A stretch of DNA of 64,000 nt from Gossypium raimondii. Its lineage: Eukaryota > Streptophyta > Magnoliopsida > Malvales > Malvaceae. Position numbers and translations under genes: made by a program. Shown here piece after piece: positions 20,761 to 34,503 of the stretch (position 1 is the first letter of the stretch; the number at the start of each line of letters is the position of its first letter). A model generated the notes under the pieces. That model was not told the DNA's origin, ran no database searches, and worked only from the letters and a program-made list of their open reading frames with translations. The stretch spans positions 48,245,980-48,309,979 of the forward strand of contig NC_068575.1 in NCBI RefSeq assembly GCF_025698545.1, written 5' to 3'.

Positions 20761-21977
20761 GGGTAAATTATAAAATTAGTCACCCAATTATTAGTGTGTT
20801 TCTATTTTGATCACCCAATTAAGAAAATTTTCAATTTAGTTACTAACGTTTTAGATTATTTTATTTTGGCCACTCACGTTTTAGTTTGTTTCTATTTTGG
20901 TCACTCTCTGTTAAATAGTTAATGAAGTAATAATGTAGCTTTTTTCTAATTGGTACAATAACACATTTAGTCATCAATACTTATACATTTTATGAAATCC
21001 TATCAATTTGATCCTCAAACACATATAATTAGATCTTGATAAACTTATATGTAAATTTGTGATTTTGATAAACCCAAAAACTTAGAACCCTCCAAAACTC
21101 AATAAATTTGTGTTTTTTTTTATGAACTTCATTCATGATCGTGCTAATAGCATTCTCAACAGAGAAACTCAAATTTTCCTATAAAACCTAACAAATAAAA
21201 ATAAAAACGAAAAAGCCTCTTATAAGCCTTTTTCAAATCATCATCTTTTGCATTCTTATCAACTTGAAGAATCATGTAATAATCGAAACCCATCTCTAAG
21301 CATAATTTTTTTTTGGTAAAATTTATCTTCATCTAATTTGTTTGCAATTTATTTTTAAAAGATGTAAATTTTCTAGGTTTTTGATTTTTCTAACTTGAAT
21401 TTTAGATTTTTATTTAAAAAAATAGATGCATGTTTCTATAAAATAGATTATGACATCATCAATGCAATGTGTCACAACTTGAGAGTGTCATGTAATATAA
21501 CATTGTTATAAAAAGTACTAAAACTCATGACAGAATGAAAACTTGGGTACCAACTTGGGACAAAAAAATTATAAGTACCAACTTGGAAGAAGGTGTTAAG
21601 TTGAGAGAGAGTAAATGCATATTTGAGCCTTATAATTATAATTAAATATAAACACTTGTAATATATAAAATAATATTATATTTTTGTACTTTTTCATAAT
21701 ATATAATTTATATTTAAGCATATGTGTTTGAGGTTCAAATTGATAGAATGTGTAAGTATTGAGGACTAAATGTGTTATTATACCAGTTAGAAAAAGACCA
21801 CATCATCATTTTCGCTAATCATTTAATGGTGAGCAGCCAAAATAGAAACAATAAAAAATGTCAGTAACCAAAATAGAAATGATCTAAAAAGTCAGTGACT
21901 AAATTGAAAATTTTCATAGTTGAGTGACCAAAATAGAAACACGCTAATAGTTGGTTGGCTAATTCTATAGTTTACCC
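20761..21977. mobile_element. Non-autonomous MULE-type element with long terminal inverted repeats
   Basis: The 1217-bp element begins GGGTAAATTATAAAATTAG and ends in the inverted counterpart CTAATTCTATAGTTTACCC. The inverted similarity runs inward for well over 80 bases (shared CAATTATTAGTGTGTTTCTA, TTTTGATCAC and GAAAATTTTCAATTTAGT with few changes). It is flanked by a perfect 9-bp direct repeat TAAATATTA at 20752-20760 and 21978-21986. Long inverted repeats and a 9-bp duplication are the hallmarks of Mutator-like elements. The interior has no transposase frame, so it depends on another element to move. Confidence 0.85.
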
Positions 21978-22042
21978 TAAATATTAATGTAATTCAAGTC
22001 ATTTCATGCCCATGAAGTTTTGAAGTGGTGGTAGTCAATACT

Positions 22043-25000
22043 TGTAACACCCCTTACCTATGTCCGACGCCGGGACAGGATACGAGGCATTACCGGTCTT
22101 AAACACAAGTAACCATACAAAACCGAGCCATAAAATTTTCATTCAATTTAAAACTATTTATACATATGCATCATCAACAACTCTTATACGAGCATAATTA
22201 TATCTAATTAACAAACCATACCATTGAGCAAAACTTAGCCATTGGACATCAAGACTTCTAGCACATACAACCATTAGGAATTTAGGCCATACCCACAACT
22301 CATCATGTATCATGCAAACACAACTCACATCACAAGACATTGGCATATAATTAATATATATATGTAGGCTTACAGCCAATTAGCCAATATAAGCCAAGTT
22401 ACATGGCTACACATAAATCAAACTTTTAACCATTACAAACCAAAACATAATAACTCATACACAAAATGACTGAGTCCCTATACATGCCATAAAATTAAAA
22501 ATGCTTGAATACGTTGATACCGATCAATAGCTTGATACTGTGATAGAATCTCCGACGATCTCCAACTCGAGCTAGTATCTATGACACTATAGGAAAAAAA
22601 AAGAAAGGGGGTAAGCTATATAGCTTAGTAAGTTGGTATGTAAATAATAAGCAATCTGTTAACATGCTTTTACCAATCCTCACAACATGTTCTCAAGATA
22701 ATACAATCAAAATTGCACATAGTTCCACTATTTACTCATGCTCACATCAAGCTGTCTACTCGGTCATAGTCACTAAATTATTTATATCTTGCGCTACGGA
22801 ACTCCAAATTAGGATCCGCTTGATTTTCCTGAAACTAGGCTCACATATCTTCTTACCATAAAATTTTTAGAATTTTTGGTCTATCCAATAAGTAGATTTA
22901 ATTCTTCGAAGTGATCCTTGTTCTGCTATCTGACAGTTCCGATCCTTATTCTCTAAAAATTAATTATCTCATAGTACGGGATTCAGATGATATTCCCGTT
23001 TGTTTCTCTTGAAAATAAACTCATTAATAATTTTAATCATATAAATTCTAACCCATAATTCTTTTTATACAATTTTTAATGATTTTCCAAAGTCAGAACA
23101 GGGGATTCCAAAATCATTCTGACATTATCTCACAAAAATTCAAATATCTCATAATACGAGATTCTTTTGCTTACACCGTTTCTTCTATGTGAAACTAGAC
23201 TCAATAAGATTTAATTTCATGTCTTATTAAACCTCTAATGCAATTCCCACAATTTTTGGTGATTTTTTAAATTTATACAACTGCTGCTGTCCAAAACTGT
23301 TTTCTTACAAATTTTACTCTTTCATGATTTCTTTGTATTAACATTTATTTAGACACACATAACACCAAAGCATATCAATAACTAGCCATTCCAATAGTTA
23401 ATCATTATCATATATTTACATGCCATTCATTGGCCAATTTCACCTATACATCAACAATAAAAACTTAAACATATCATGTCTCAATTTAATTTGGCCTAAA
23501 AACCTCACACAATCATCAATCAAATTTACCACACATTTATACCTCATAAGTATAGACCTATAATCACAAGGTCATCACAAGATCATTCTCATAAATATGA
23601 CTTACTCATTTACATTATTGCCAAATGTCCAATATACATCGAGTTCATTACTCATGAATTTTTCGTACATACCTGTATCCTTTCAACATGATCATACCTT
23701 GTCTTTTCTTTTACATAATCTTTGGATTACCCGTTGAACCACTTGAAATACTAAGGATACTCGGGAAAACTCGTACATAATGTATCGTACAAATGTCATG
23801 TCCCAGACATAGTCTTACATGGAAATCTCATATCGATGCCAATAGCTCAACTATTGTCTTACACGAAGTCTCATATTGATGCCATATCCCAGATATGGTC
23901 TTATACGAAATCTCAAATCAATGCCGATACCATATCCTAGATATGGTTTTATATGGGATCTCAAATCAATGCCGATGCCATATCCCAGATATGGTCTTAT
24001 ACGAGATCTCAAATCGATGCCGATGCCATATCCCAGATATGGTCTTATACGGGATCTCAAATCAATTCGATAATATATATACATATACAAATCAATTCGG
24101 CAATGTATATATCTACATATAAATCAATTCGACAATATTTAAAACATATACTTTTGAATTCAAAAACATATATTTACTTATGAACTTACCTCGTACGTAA
24201 ACGAACGGATCGGATCAACTACTCGTCAACTTTCGATTTCACCCGATCTAAATCCGATTTCTTTCTTTCTTGATCTATATGAATTCAAATTTAACTCATT
24301 TAATCACCTATTCATTCAATTTCATCCAAAAATATCTATTTGGATATTTTTTCACTTTATCCCTTAAATTTTCACATTTATTCAATTTAGTCCCTATTTC
24401 ACAAATACACAAAATTCACACAATTCAATATAACCCAAGCTTAGCCGAATTACTATAGTGCCCCTAGAAGCCCAAAACTTTCATTTATTTCACATTTCAA
24501 CCACTCAATTTGTCATATTTCACAATTTAATCCCTATTTGACATTTTTGTCAAAAATCACTTTACAAAACATATTAATCTATCAACAATTATTCATTTTC
24601 CATCATCAACATTCAAAAAAATCAAGCTATCATCAATGACAACTCACAAATTCATCCACCAATTCAAAAACTAGGGCATGGGCTAGCTAGAACACGAAGC
24701 AACGATCTCAAAAACGTAATTATCAAAAACGAGACAAACAATACTCAAATACAAGCAAAATGGGGTTGGCCGAAAGTTCAAGCTTCCGTGGCTTCTTTCT
24801 CTTTCAATTTTCGGTTGAATAATGGTTAAAGATGATAACTTTGCCTTTTTGTTTTATTTGTTTTGTCATTTTTAACCAATTTACATAATTAACCTTTATA
24901 AACATTATTTATTACACAAAATGCCAAACCATCATATTCCACTATCTCTTTAATGGGCTAATTACCAAATAAGGATTTCCACACTAAAGTTCTATAGCTA

Positions 25001-25209
25001 TTTAATAAATTTAGCTAATAGAACACAACTTTTACGCTTTACGCGATTTAGTCCTTTTTACCGAATTAAGCATTCAAACAGTAAAATTTCTTTACGAAAA
25101 TTTCACACATATATAATCACATGCTGTAAATACCAAAAATAATATTAAAATAATTTTTCGACCTCAGATTTGTGATTCCGAAACCACCGTTCCGATTTAA
25201 CTAAAACCA
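22043..25209 (-). mobile_element. Solo-type LTR of a Gypsy-like retrotransposon
   Basis: The left edge TGTAACACCCCTTACC is the reverse complement of the GGGTGTTACA end seen on other LTRs in this window, so the repeat lies on the minus strand. The right edge is placed at ...TTAACTAAAACCA on the TG...CA rule. No gag, pol or primer site was found, so it looks like a lone LTR of about 3.2 kb. Its minus strand between about 22.8 and 23.3 kb matches the plus strand at about 46.9-47.4 kb (shared AAGATATAAATAATTTAGTG, ATCAAGCGGATC, TCAAGAGAAACAAA). I could not match a 5-bp target duplication, so the right edge is approximate. Confidence 0.6.
23797..24080. repeat. 48-bp tandem repeats inside the LTR
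   Basis: About six copies of a 48-bp unit containing CATATCCCAGATATGGTCTT and ATCTCAAATC-ATGCCGATGC are present. The AGATATGG core occurs at 23891, 23939, 23987 and 24035 (exactly 48 apart), with two more diverged copies to the left. The unit contains the near-palindrome CCCAGATATGG. Repeats of this kind within LTRs can act as enhancer arrays; that role is inferred. Confidence 0.85.
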
Positions 25210-26259
25210 GACTGTTATAATATTGTATCAGTATTGGTCATATCGGTCAGTACGTATTGTTCTAGTCTTAAACTGGTATCAACTTATCTATGTTCCATTT
25301 TGGTTAAAATTACGGTGCATTTTGACTACTTCGATGTGTTTTGACCTATTTCAATCAACATTGGCTTGTACCGGTGTGTACTAGCCCATATTGGTTGGGA
25401 CCAAAATTTGATATTTTAAAACAATTTTAAATTTTTTTCTTATAATTTCATTTAAAATTAGTAGTTATTAGATTAAATTATTGAACCTAATTAATAATTT
25501 TAAAACTTATATTTACATATAAATATATTTATATGGATATAATTGAAATATATTTGTATGTATATATTATATAATCAAAGAAGAAAACAAACAAGTAGGT
25601 GGAAATTGATACAATTTTATGTTGAAAATTTTAATTAATAACAGTGTCAAGTTAAATTGATAGATAACCATGACCTCTATCATTATTTTAAAAGAAATCC
25701 CATAATAAATATAATCCTAAAAAAGGAAGAAAGGCCACCAACTTTATGTGATGGCTGGAAGATTAAGAATGTTCATCATCCTAAATATAATTTGGATTCA
25801 AATTACGTTAGTTGTATTTGTTATTCAAACTTTATTTTGTTATTGCAATTCAAAAAAAAAATCGTAACGGCTTCGGGGCCATCTGAAAGAACAAAGAGAT
25901 AAACACCTTATAGCCTATCGGTATTAATCTGATGTTGCAATTTGGTATATAACTTATCAAGGCAATACGTGTCGTTTTGTACTTCCTTGACTAAGAATTT
26001 GTTCTTTGAAGTTTAAGAAAACGTGAGAAATCTGAAACTTCCCATTCCCACTTTCTTTGAATTTCATCAAATACAGACATTATCATTGTGTTTGCTTCTT
26101 GGCTCTCTTCATACTTATCGACTTTCTTCATCGATGTATTTATTTATTTGAATATGTATAGGATTAAATCAAAACTAAAGTTTCAAATATACATTTAAAT
26201 TATAATTAGATTTTTACGTGTATAATTATACCAAACTAAAGTTCATGCATAATTTTGAT
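25210..26259. other. Intergenic stretch, nothing recognised
   Basis: Positions 25217-25400 contain repeated short phrases (ATTGGT, GTACCGGTGTGTAC) that suggest an old repeat. The remainder is AT-rich. The open frame at 25657-25902 has no recognisable domain or exon context. Confidence 0.35.
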
Positions 26260-26270
26260 TATGCAATATT

Positions 26271-26433
26271 TGATTGAGTGTTAGTTCGATTGGCATCAGT
26301 AATATTGCTGATGCAGAAGAACGTTGGTTTAAGTGCGCTGAAACGTATTGTCCTCCTATTTAAAGATTAGAAAGAGATTATAAATAGTTTTAGACATGGT
26401 ATTATATGATAATAAAATTAATGCTAAAAAAAG
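26271..26433 (+). mobile_element. tRNA-derived SINE
   Basis: The 163-bp element starts GATTGAGTGTTAGTTCGATTGGC. It carries an A-box-like TTAGTTCGATTGG and a B-box-like GTTGGTTTAAGTGC about 35 bases later, which together form an internal RNA polymerase III promoter. It ends in an A-rich tail (GCTAAAAAAAG). It is flanked by a perfect 11-bp target duplication TATGCAATATT at 26260-26270 and 26434-26444. Size, promoter layout, tail and duplication all fit a plant tRNA-related SINE. Confidence 0.8.
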
Positions 26434-26444
26434 TATGCAATATT

Positions 26445-27526
26445 CGTAAAAAGGTAAGTAAGGTGTTAACTGAGAGGGTTTTGATAGACAAGAAGGTAGA
26501 AGCAGGGTGTTTTCGTTTTAATTACCATTATCTAATGGGAAGTTAAATTAATGGATGATGAAATAAGCATGACGTTGTAGATCCAATACAAGCGAACGTG
26601 TAGATATTTAAGTAGATAGAGTTTGCTTAGGAATTCCAGGTTTTGGGCCGACGACCACAACATGCATGGCGGCATTCTGCCATTTATCTCACGCTTTTCT
26701 TAATACAAATATGTTCCAGTATTTAATAAATTAATTTCTGACTAAATGTTTAAGGAAGATGGAGCGGATAAAACCTCCTATTATTTATTTAATAAGTTCC
26801 AATTCATACATATTCAAAGTTTCATGTACGGCTGATCCCATGGTTTGAAGAGGTTTTGCTAGTAGGTGTCTAGAGTGATCATATCCTGATTTATATCATG
26901 AGATAATCTCATCGTGAGGGTAGGATTTTTCAAAAGATGAAGGGTAGAAATGGCAATAAATGATACATATTTGGCAGTAGACGATTTCATCAAGAAAGAG
27001 GAAGACTTGCAAAGAAAAAGAATGTGTTTTTTAAACAAATACGAAGAAAAAAATGAAAAGAAAAGGACAAAAAAATCCTACACGGTTATGTTCAAGTTCT
27101 TATTTCATTTAAATAATTCCATTTTAGTATTTTTTTTTTGTTTTCACATAGTTATCTTCTTTTATTTACATATTTACATTTAAGTCATTTTGTATGTTTT
27201 TTATATGTCTAATAAAAAAAGTCATTTTATATGTTTTATTTTTATTTTAATTCTGTTTATTTTATTTTAAAATTTAAGATAATTTTGGTTTTAATTTTGG
27301 ATTTTAACTGTGTTAAATTTTTTAATTTCAAGTTTTAAATTTGGATTTTAATTTTGATGTTATATTAATTTTAATTTAGTAAATAGGGTTAGTATTTGGT
27401 ATATTGGTAGTGTACTTTTTTTTATTTATTTCACAAGCAGACTTAAAATATGGCCATGTGTTTCTTTTTTTAATATTTTACTATACTCCTATAGGATACT
27501 TGTCAATCCTCTGATCCCACTTGTGG
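26445..27526. other. Intergenic stretch, nothing recognised
   Basis: There is no gene. The sequence is AT-rich throughout, with T-rich runs from about 27100 to 27480. The open frame at 26950-27183 is low complexity (lysine/glutamate then phenylalanine rich) and not convincing. Confidence 0.35.
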
Positions 27527-27980
27527 TGTAACCTCCTAACCCCGGCCTAGACGTTATGACCAGATTCTAAAGATTACATTGACCACCAAAATAGCCTTGT
27601 AAAATGACATGTTTTGAAAACCATTTGCTTATCTTTCTATATAAAGTCGTGTGAATCTCTTAGTTTTGCAAAAACATATGAGTTTCAAACATAAAAAAAA
27701 ATTGATTTAAATATAATATATACTTTGCAAAGGTTGATGATTTGTGAAAACTTAGTCGATTTCCAACTTATTTACTTTTTAAAACTCATTATTTGACAAA
27801 TTTTAATTAAAACCAAGTTGCTTGCATAATTAAATAAAATTTCAAGTTTAGCCAGTTTAAATCTTAAATGTCATGCACACCAAAATAATCCCAAATTAAA
27901 GTCCTATGCCACAATCCAAACAAAACATTATAGTCCAAAATAACAAAAAGTTTAAATATTAAGTTTAAATATTAAGTTTA
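27527..27980 (-). repeat. Fragment of a Gypsy-like LTR
   Basis: The left edge GTGTAACCTCCTAACCCC and the following CGGCCTAGACGTTATGACC resemble the terminal part of minus-strand Gypsy-like LTRs such as the one starting at 22043 (TGTAACACCCC). The right edge fades into AT-rich sequence and no target duplication was found. Confidence 0.45.
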
Positions 27981-28089
27981 AAAATAATACGTTTATTAAA
28001 AATTATTCGAGATACCCCTTCGATTGTCGAATCCGAATCCTAACCTCGCTGGTTATTTGAAAAGACAGTAAACTAAGGAGTGAGCTTGA

Positions 28090-29385
28090 GTGAGCTTAAG
28101 AAGCTCACTGTGAGTCACTGTCATATCACACGATCCAATTCATGAAACTCCACCTTCGCGTCCCACATACTCCAAATGGCCAAAATCTCTAGTGGGACGC
28201 ACTCTATGATGTCCGGATCGACGTATATATAACAACCATTCAAACTGTAATGAACAATTGTAAATCATGTTATGTACAGAATTTTAAATTAAAATTAATT
28301 GCGTATTTATTATATGTTTGAAAAAATCAATAACAAACCTTGGGTTTTGAGTGTTGATCTAATAGCAATATTCATCTTCGAGCTACTCTAGTTGTCCCAC
28401 GTAACTATATCCATGGTTCCACATATTCAGGCGATACGTTAATTTAAACATATAATAAAAAAAACCATTACTATACAAACTCCATATTTATTATAAAATG
28501 ATTTTTACCTTGTCACCAATGGGAACGTATATGGTTCGTTCACTTGGGGACAAAAAATTGGTAACCACCACCAGGCCCATGACTGCAGCAGAAACAAGCA
28601 ACAACCGATTGACATCTTATCCGGTTTTGCAGCTCAACACAACTCCCGATACAACATGGCCAACACGGCTGATCCCCAACTCATTCGTTCGCTTTCTTTG
28701 AAGTCGACTAGGTGTAGTAGCCACCTTATATGTACCAAATTTTGAGATTTATCGGGCATTAGAACGCCCCCAATTAGCCTAAGGATGAATGCTCAGGCGT
28801 ATTGTTCTTTGACGACGTTGGGCGCGTCCTTAGGATGATCTTTGAAATTCCTTTCCAACCAATTAATATGTATCGACCATCGTAAAAACTATTTGACACC
28901 TTTCCCAAAAATGCCTCACAAAGATCCTCTTTACCGAGAATGATCGTTGACCCCATAACGACTGGCCCATCCACCAGTAAACCCAGTTGTAAAGCTATGT
29001 CCTCGAGTGTGATTGTACACTCGTTGCATGAAAGATGAAAAGTGTGTGTCTCGAACCTCCAACTTTCCACCAACGTGCTGATGAGTATAGGATCAAGTTT
29101 GCAGCCCCTGAGCATGTGAGACGCCTGCAAGAATCTCGCGTCTTGCAAGTAACCATGAATTTCGATATCTGGTCTCTTCGACGAGTTATGTTTGAACCTC
29201 TCTAAAACACAATTATTTGTCTATTTATACTGACAAAATAAATTAATTTAAAACATTTTAAAAATAAATTTTTTTAAATTTAACTTAATTGAAAATAGTG
29301 AAATTAAAATTGTCTTACCTTTATCGCTTGAGTGGTGGAAATGTGCTTGTCATCGAAACAAATTAGAGAGGTTGCCATTCGTGAA
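28090..29385 (-). pseudogene. Plant mobile domain (PMD/MAIN-like) pseudogene
   Basis: This is a broken gene of the plant mobile domain family, transposon-linked proteins related to MAINTENANCE OF MERISTEMS. The apparent first exon starts at about 29381 with MATSLICFDDKHISTTQAIK, followed by a GTAAG donor. The second exon continues KHNSSKRPDIEIHGYLQDAR, then HMLRGCKLDP, FHLSCNECTITLEDIALQLG and EDLCEAFLGKVS. A frameshift occurs near 28855, where the frame switches to WLERNFKDHPKDAPNVVKEQ, followed by a stop inside EQYA-stop-AFILRLIGG. The remaining domain (MPDKSQNLVHIRWLLHLVDF, SWGSAVLAMLYRELC) runs to about 28600. A later piece near 28435-28365 reads LNMWNHGYSYVGQLE. The family is recognised; the frameshift and stops make it non-functional. 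Confidence 0.8.
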
Positions 29386-29389
29386 AATT

Positions 29390-30413
29390 TAATTGAAACG
29401 AATAAAATACAAAATAGTTAAAAAATAATATTTTTAAACAAGCGTATCAGAAAATTTAGAATAAAACTTGAGAAAATTGAGAGAATCAAGAGATTTTAGA
29501 AAGAATTGAGAGAGTTGAATTTGAGTGAAAAATAAAAATGGCATGGTATTTATAGATAAAAATGACTGTTGGGCCCTTTAATTTTTTTACCATTGCCAAC
29601 CAACGTTCAAAAAACCGTTGGAATTGACCGTTGGCGAAAAGTTCACACAACTGGACGCGTTTTCCCTTTCTCTCTCCAAAATCGACCTATTTCTCTAAGT
29701 TTAAAAATAATTTTTTTTGGCATATATGCCTAATTTAGCCCATAATTTTAGTTAAATGTATATATATATTTAGATTTTTTTTAATATTCTTCATGTCTTC
29801 GGACTTCGTAGTTATTCTTCCTAACAATATCAATTTCTAAGTATATATATATATATATATATTTGATCTAAATTTTAAAAATATATATATAAAAAAGACT
29901 CTTGAAACGATATTTATTGTTTTATTAAAAAAGCTTTTAGTAAATTTCTAATTCCCTTAACATATAATACTTTTATAACCATATTTATAATATTTTTAAA
30001 AATGATGTTGGGTTAAGTGATAATATGAAGATGGTTTCCTTATTCCAAAATTGGTTCTTCAACTGTGTCCATGGAATGCTAGTAGAATTCATTCAATTTT
30101 TCAGACCCCATAACAAATACATGATTTTTTAATTATCAAATGCTAAGATTTTAGGTTATTTGACGGTCCGCTGCTCCGAGGCTGTGAAGCCGCTTAGGTA
30201 AGACTTGTTTAATGTGAAAGCAATTAAAGTTAAAATACTTAAATATTAAAAATCATTTTGTTTCAAAACTAGTACCAAATAAATAAAAATATTTTGAAAA
30301 TTCAAAATAAAATTGAACACAACGTCCAGTAACAAAATTTCACCTTTGAATTTTATTTCCTTACTTCTACTATTATTTTTCCAGTCCTCAAAACCTCACT
30401 TTTGTGAAACTTC
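29390..30413. other. Upstream region of the ACC oxidase gene
   Basis: This is AT-rich sequence with a TA run at about 29841-29861. There is no gene. The right part, from about 30200, should hold the regulatory region of the ACC oxidase gene; no specific ethylene-response element was identified with confidence. Confidence 0.4.
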
Positions 30414-30421
30414 TATAAATA
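30414..30421 (+). promoter_or_regulatory. TATA box of the ACC oxidase gene
   Basis: TATAAATA lies 115 bases before the ATG, preceded by a C/T-rich segment and followed by CCCCCCTACACC. Spacing predicts a transcription start near 30445-30450, giving a leader of about 90 bases. Confidence 0.7.
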
Positions 30422-30505
30422 CCCCCCTACACCTTCCTTCCATTCTGCATTAAAGAAAGTCTTGAGCTAAGTTTTAACATCCATTCGAAACTAAAAGATC
30501 AGTGA

Positions 30506-31731
<1,226 letters not shown>

Positions 31732-32843
31732 TATACTGGAGTTGGATACAGAAATAACAATGAAGGACGTATCTATTTTTCAAGTTTTAGTAGTTCGTTA
31801 AAAAATAAAGCTCACAAATAAAGAAGTTTGATATGAAGTAGATTTTGTCCATTATTGTTGTAAACAGCAGCATCAATTACAATAGTCTTTATCTTATATA
31901 TTCATACTATCTTCTTCTTTTTAATTGACTTATTAGATTCACAGAAAACATAATCCTTTTCCTCTTGAATCCAACCAACCAATATACCATTTGGTACATG
32001 AGTTTGACATTTTTTAATATGGTTCATGTGTTATTCTTTTGTCTAATTCGGTATTAATTTGTATTTGACAAAACATTTATATTTTGATATTCCAAGGTAA
32101 TAATGTTAACTTTTTAGGGTTTAATTTGAATTTTAGGGTTTACTTATAATTTTGTTAAAATAAAACTAATATTTAATTATAATTTGATTATTAAATTTGA
32201 GTTTAGAGTTTTTAAGTTTAGATTTTTAATTTAGGTGGAGCGTATTTTACCACCTCTACTCATTTTGTGAGTGAAATTAATTAATGATTATTTATTTCTG
32301 TTTTTTAAATAATTAGATTAAAAATTTTAGAAAAAATAAAGTAATTTTAGTTATAGTTTGGAGGACTAAACGTAGTTTTTTCAAATGTGAAAACGGAAGA
32401 AGTGGGTAATAAAAATAGTTTTATTTTTTAAAAGAAAAGTTAAATTATTAAAACAACCTTATAAATATATTGCATTTAATACATAAATTATTTTTTTATA
32501 TAATTTTCTAATTGAATTGGTGTCATTAAGTTGAGCGACATCAAACTCCGTAAAAAACATTATATAAAGTATTGAATTGGTGTAATTTTTTAATTTTTTA
32601 ATTGATTTTTTTTTTGTGTACTAACACATCTCTCGAGTCTTGCAAGTCATATCTCTACCAATCAAGGTGTTTCTTCGTGAATTGTACACAGCTCTTTGCG
32701 GAGTTCAGAGACAAAGTCCTGACATGGGGACAATACCTTTAATTGTTATGAGATCGATCAACAACCTGGTGAATGACATTTAAAAAACTTATTCCAACGG
32801 AGATTAATAAAAATTTCAAATTATTTATAATGAATCGAGATAT
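31732..32843. other. 3' flank of ACC oxidase and intergenic stretch
   Basis: The first 100 bases include the likely ACO polyadenylation signals. The rest is AT-rich with no recognisable gene. Confidence 0.4.
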
Positions 32844-32851
32844 AGTGAAAC

Positions 32852-33298
32852 TAGAGGTGCTCATGGGCCGGGCCGGGCCCAGAAAAAAATTTCGGCCTGG
32901 CCTGAAATATGGGCTTAGAATTTTGCCCAGGCCCGGCCCGGGAAAAAATTCATAAGCCCGGGCCCGGCCCGGCCAGTTTTTTAAATAAATACCAAAAATT
33001 TATTTTAAAAATTAAAACAAAAATTTAAAAAAATATTTTAAAAATATTTTAAAATTAAAAAAAATTTAAAAAGTATTTTTAAAAAATTTAAAAATTTAAA
33101 AAATTTTAAAAAAGTATTTTAAAAGTATTTTAAAATTAAAAAAATAAAAATATTTATTATATTCGGGCCGGGCCCATGCCAAAAAAGTGGCGCCCGAGGC
33201 CCGGCCCGTTTTTTAATCGGGCCTCATTTTTTGCCCAAGCTCATATTTCGGGCGGACCGTTGGGCCGGGCCGGGCCGCCCGGCCCATGAGCACCTCTA
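32852..33298. mobile_element. hAT-type MITE with GGGCCGGG-rich inverted ends
   Basis: The 447-bp element starts TAGAGGTGCTCATGGGCCGG and ends with the inverted CCGGCCCATGAGCACCTCTA. It is flanked by a perfect 8-bp duplication AGTGAAAC at 32844-32851 and 33299-33306. Ends of TAGAGGTG form and an 8-bp duplication are typical of the hAT superfamily. The centre is made of A- and T-rich runs (AAAATTTAAAAA) with no coding sequence. The GC-rich arms (GGGCCCGGCCCGG) are strikingly different from the AT-rich surroundings. Confidence 0.88.
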
Positions 33299-33306
33299 AG
33301 TGAAAC

Positions 33307-34503
33307 TAATAAGATTGAAATCCCATTAAATCTTGTTTTATGAAACAAAGAAAAAAGGAAAATTTGAAAAGGAAGGCAGATGAAGGTGAAGAGGCTCATG
33401 CACCTCCAATATTCGTCAACAAACACCATTTAAAGAATGATTAATGTTATTATCTTCTCTCCCACAATGAATTGTTTTGCTTTTAATTCTTTTTCCGAAT
33501 GAAAATGAACTTCTTGTCCTTTGCGGGGGTTGATATGATGAAATGTTTGTGGAGGAACAAGAAAGGTTGGAAATCGACATCATTATCATCAAAGATGACA
33601 TATTCTTTAAGATGCGTGACATGGATTCAACTAGTGGAGCTCTGCTATAATGACAATGGAATCCCTGGCAGTCTCATCATATCATATCAACAAACGAGTT
33701 AATATGATGTATTCTATTTCGAGGATATTTCAAATTCTAAATATTGTCTCTTGTTTGGTATTAAAATTCTTTTCTTTGCTTTTGTTTTTTACATTAATAT
33801 GAAGTAAAACGTTTAAAAGGAATAGAAAAAGTAGGAAAAAAGCAAATGCGGTGGAAGTTGCATGCTCAGATCTTACGGCAAAAAGTCTGCTACAAGTTGA
33901 GAAATGAGAACAGGTTCAATGCATCTCCCCTTTGAACCACAATAATGTAAGGCAAATAAAATTACAAAACGAGTTTCACGATTTGATTGCTTCCAATTAA
34001 ACCAGGGAGAGGGGGAAGGAGAAGAATATACCTGCCATCTGCAAATATACTTGGTCTAAAAAATGAGATATTATTTTATTTCAACAACAACAAATCAAGA
34101 CTTGTATTGAATAAGAGTTGATGTTTTAGCCTTTTCTTTTAAAACAAAAACAAGATTGAGTGCGATTTGCTAGCTCAGTCTTGGCGAGAAATTATTCTGA
34201 ACCCACGGTGAAACTAAGAACAAGCAGAGTCCACACTTTTTGACTACTGGACCACTGCTGAATCAATGATGTTACATCAATCCAACTAAAGCCGACTTTT
34301 GACAAATAATTAAATTAAAAATAACTAATAAAAAAAAAAGAGGGCAACATTGGTTTTCGTCAAAGCTGGTTGAATAGTAGTATAACAATCATAATTTTGA
34401 GGGAAAACAACAGAGGGGAGGTAAATTCACTAATCCTATTTTATCCTTAAAACCTATATACAGTTGAACCCAAAACCAATACTCTCTTTGAACTTCAATT
34501 TTG
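33307..34503. other. 3' flank of COP1 and intergenic stretch
   Basis: No gene is recognised. The 3' untranslated region of the minus-strand COP1 gene occupies part of the right side of this stretch. The open frames at 33416-33702 overlap on both strands and have no domain. Confidence 0.4.

Noticed and set aside
23851-24183. Repetitive open frames at the 48-bp array; possible CRISPR-like array
   Set aside because: The units are directly adjacent with no unique spacers, lie in a plant LTR, and the frames come from the 48-bp period.
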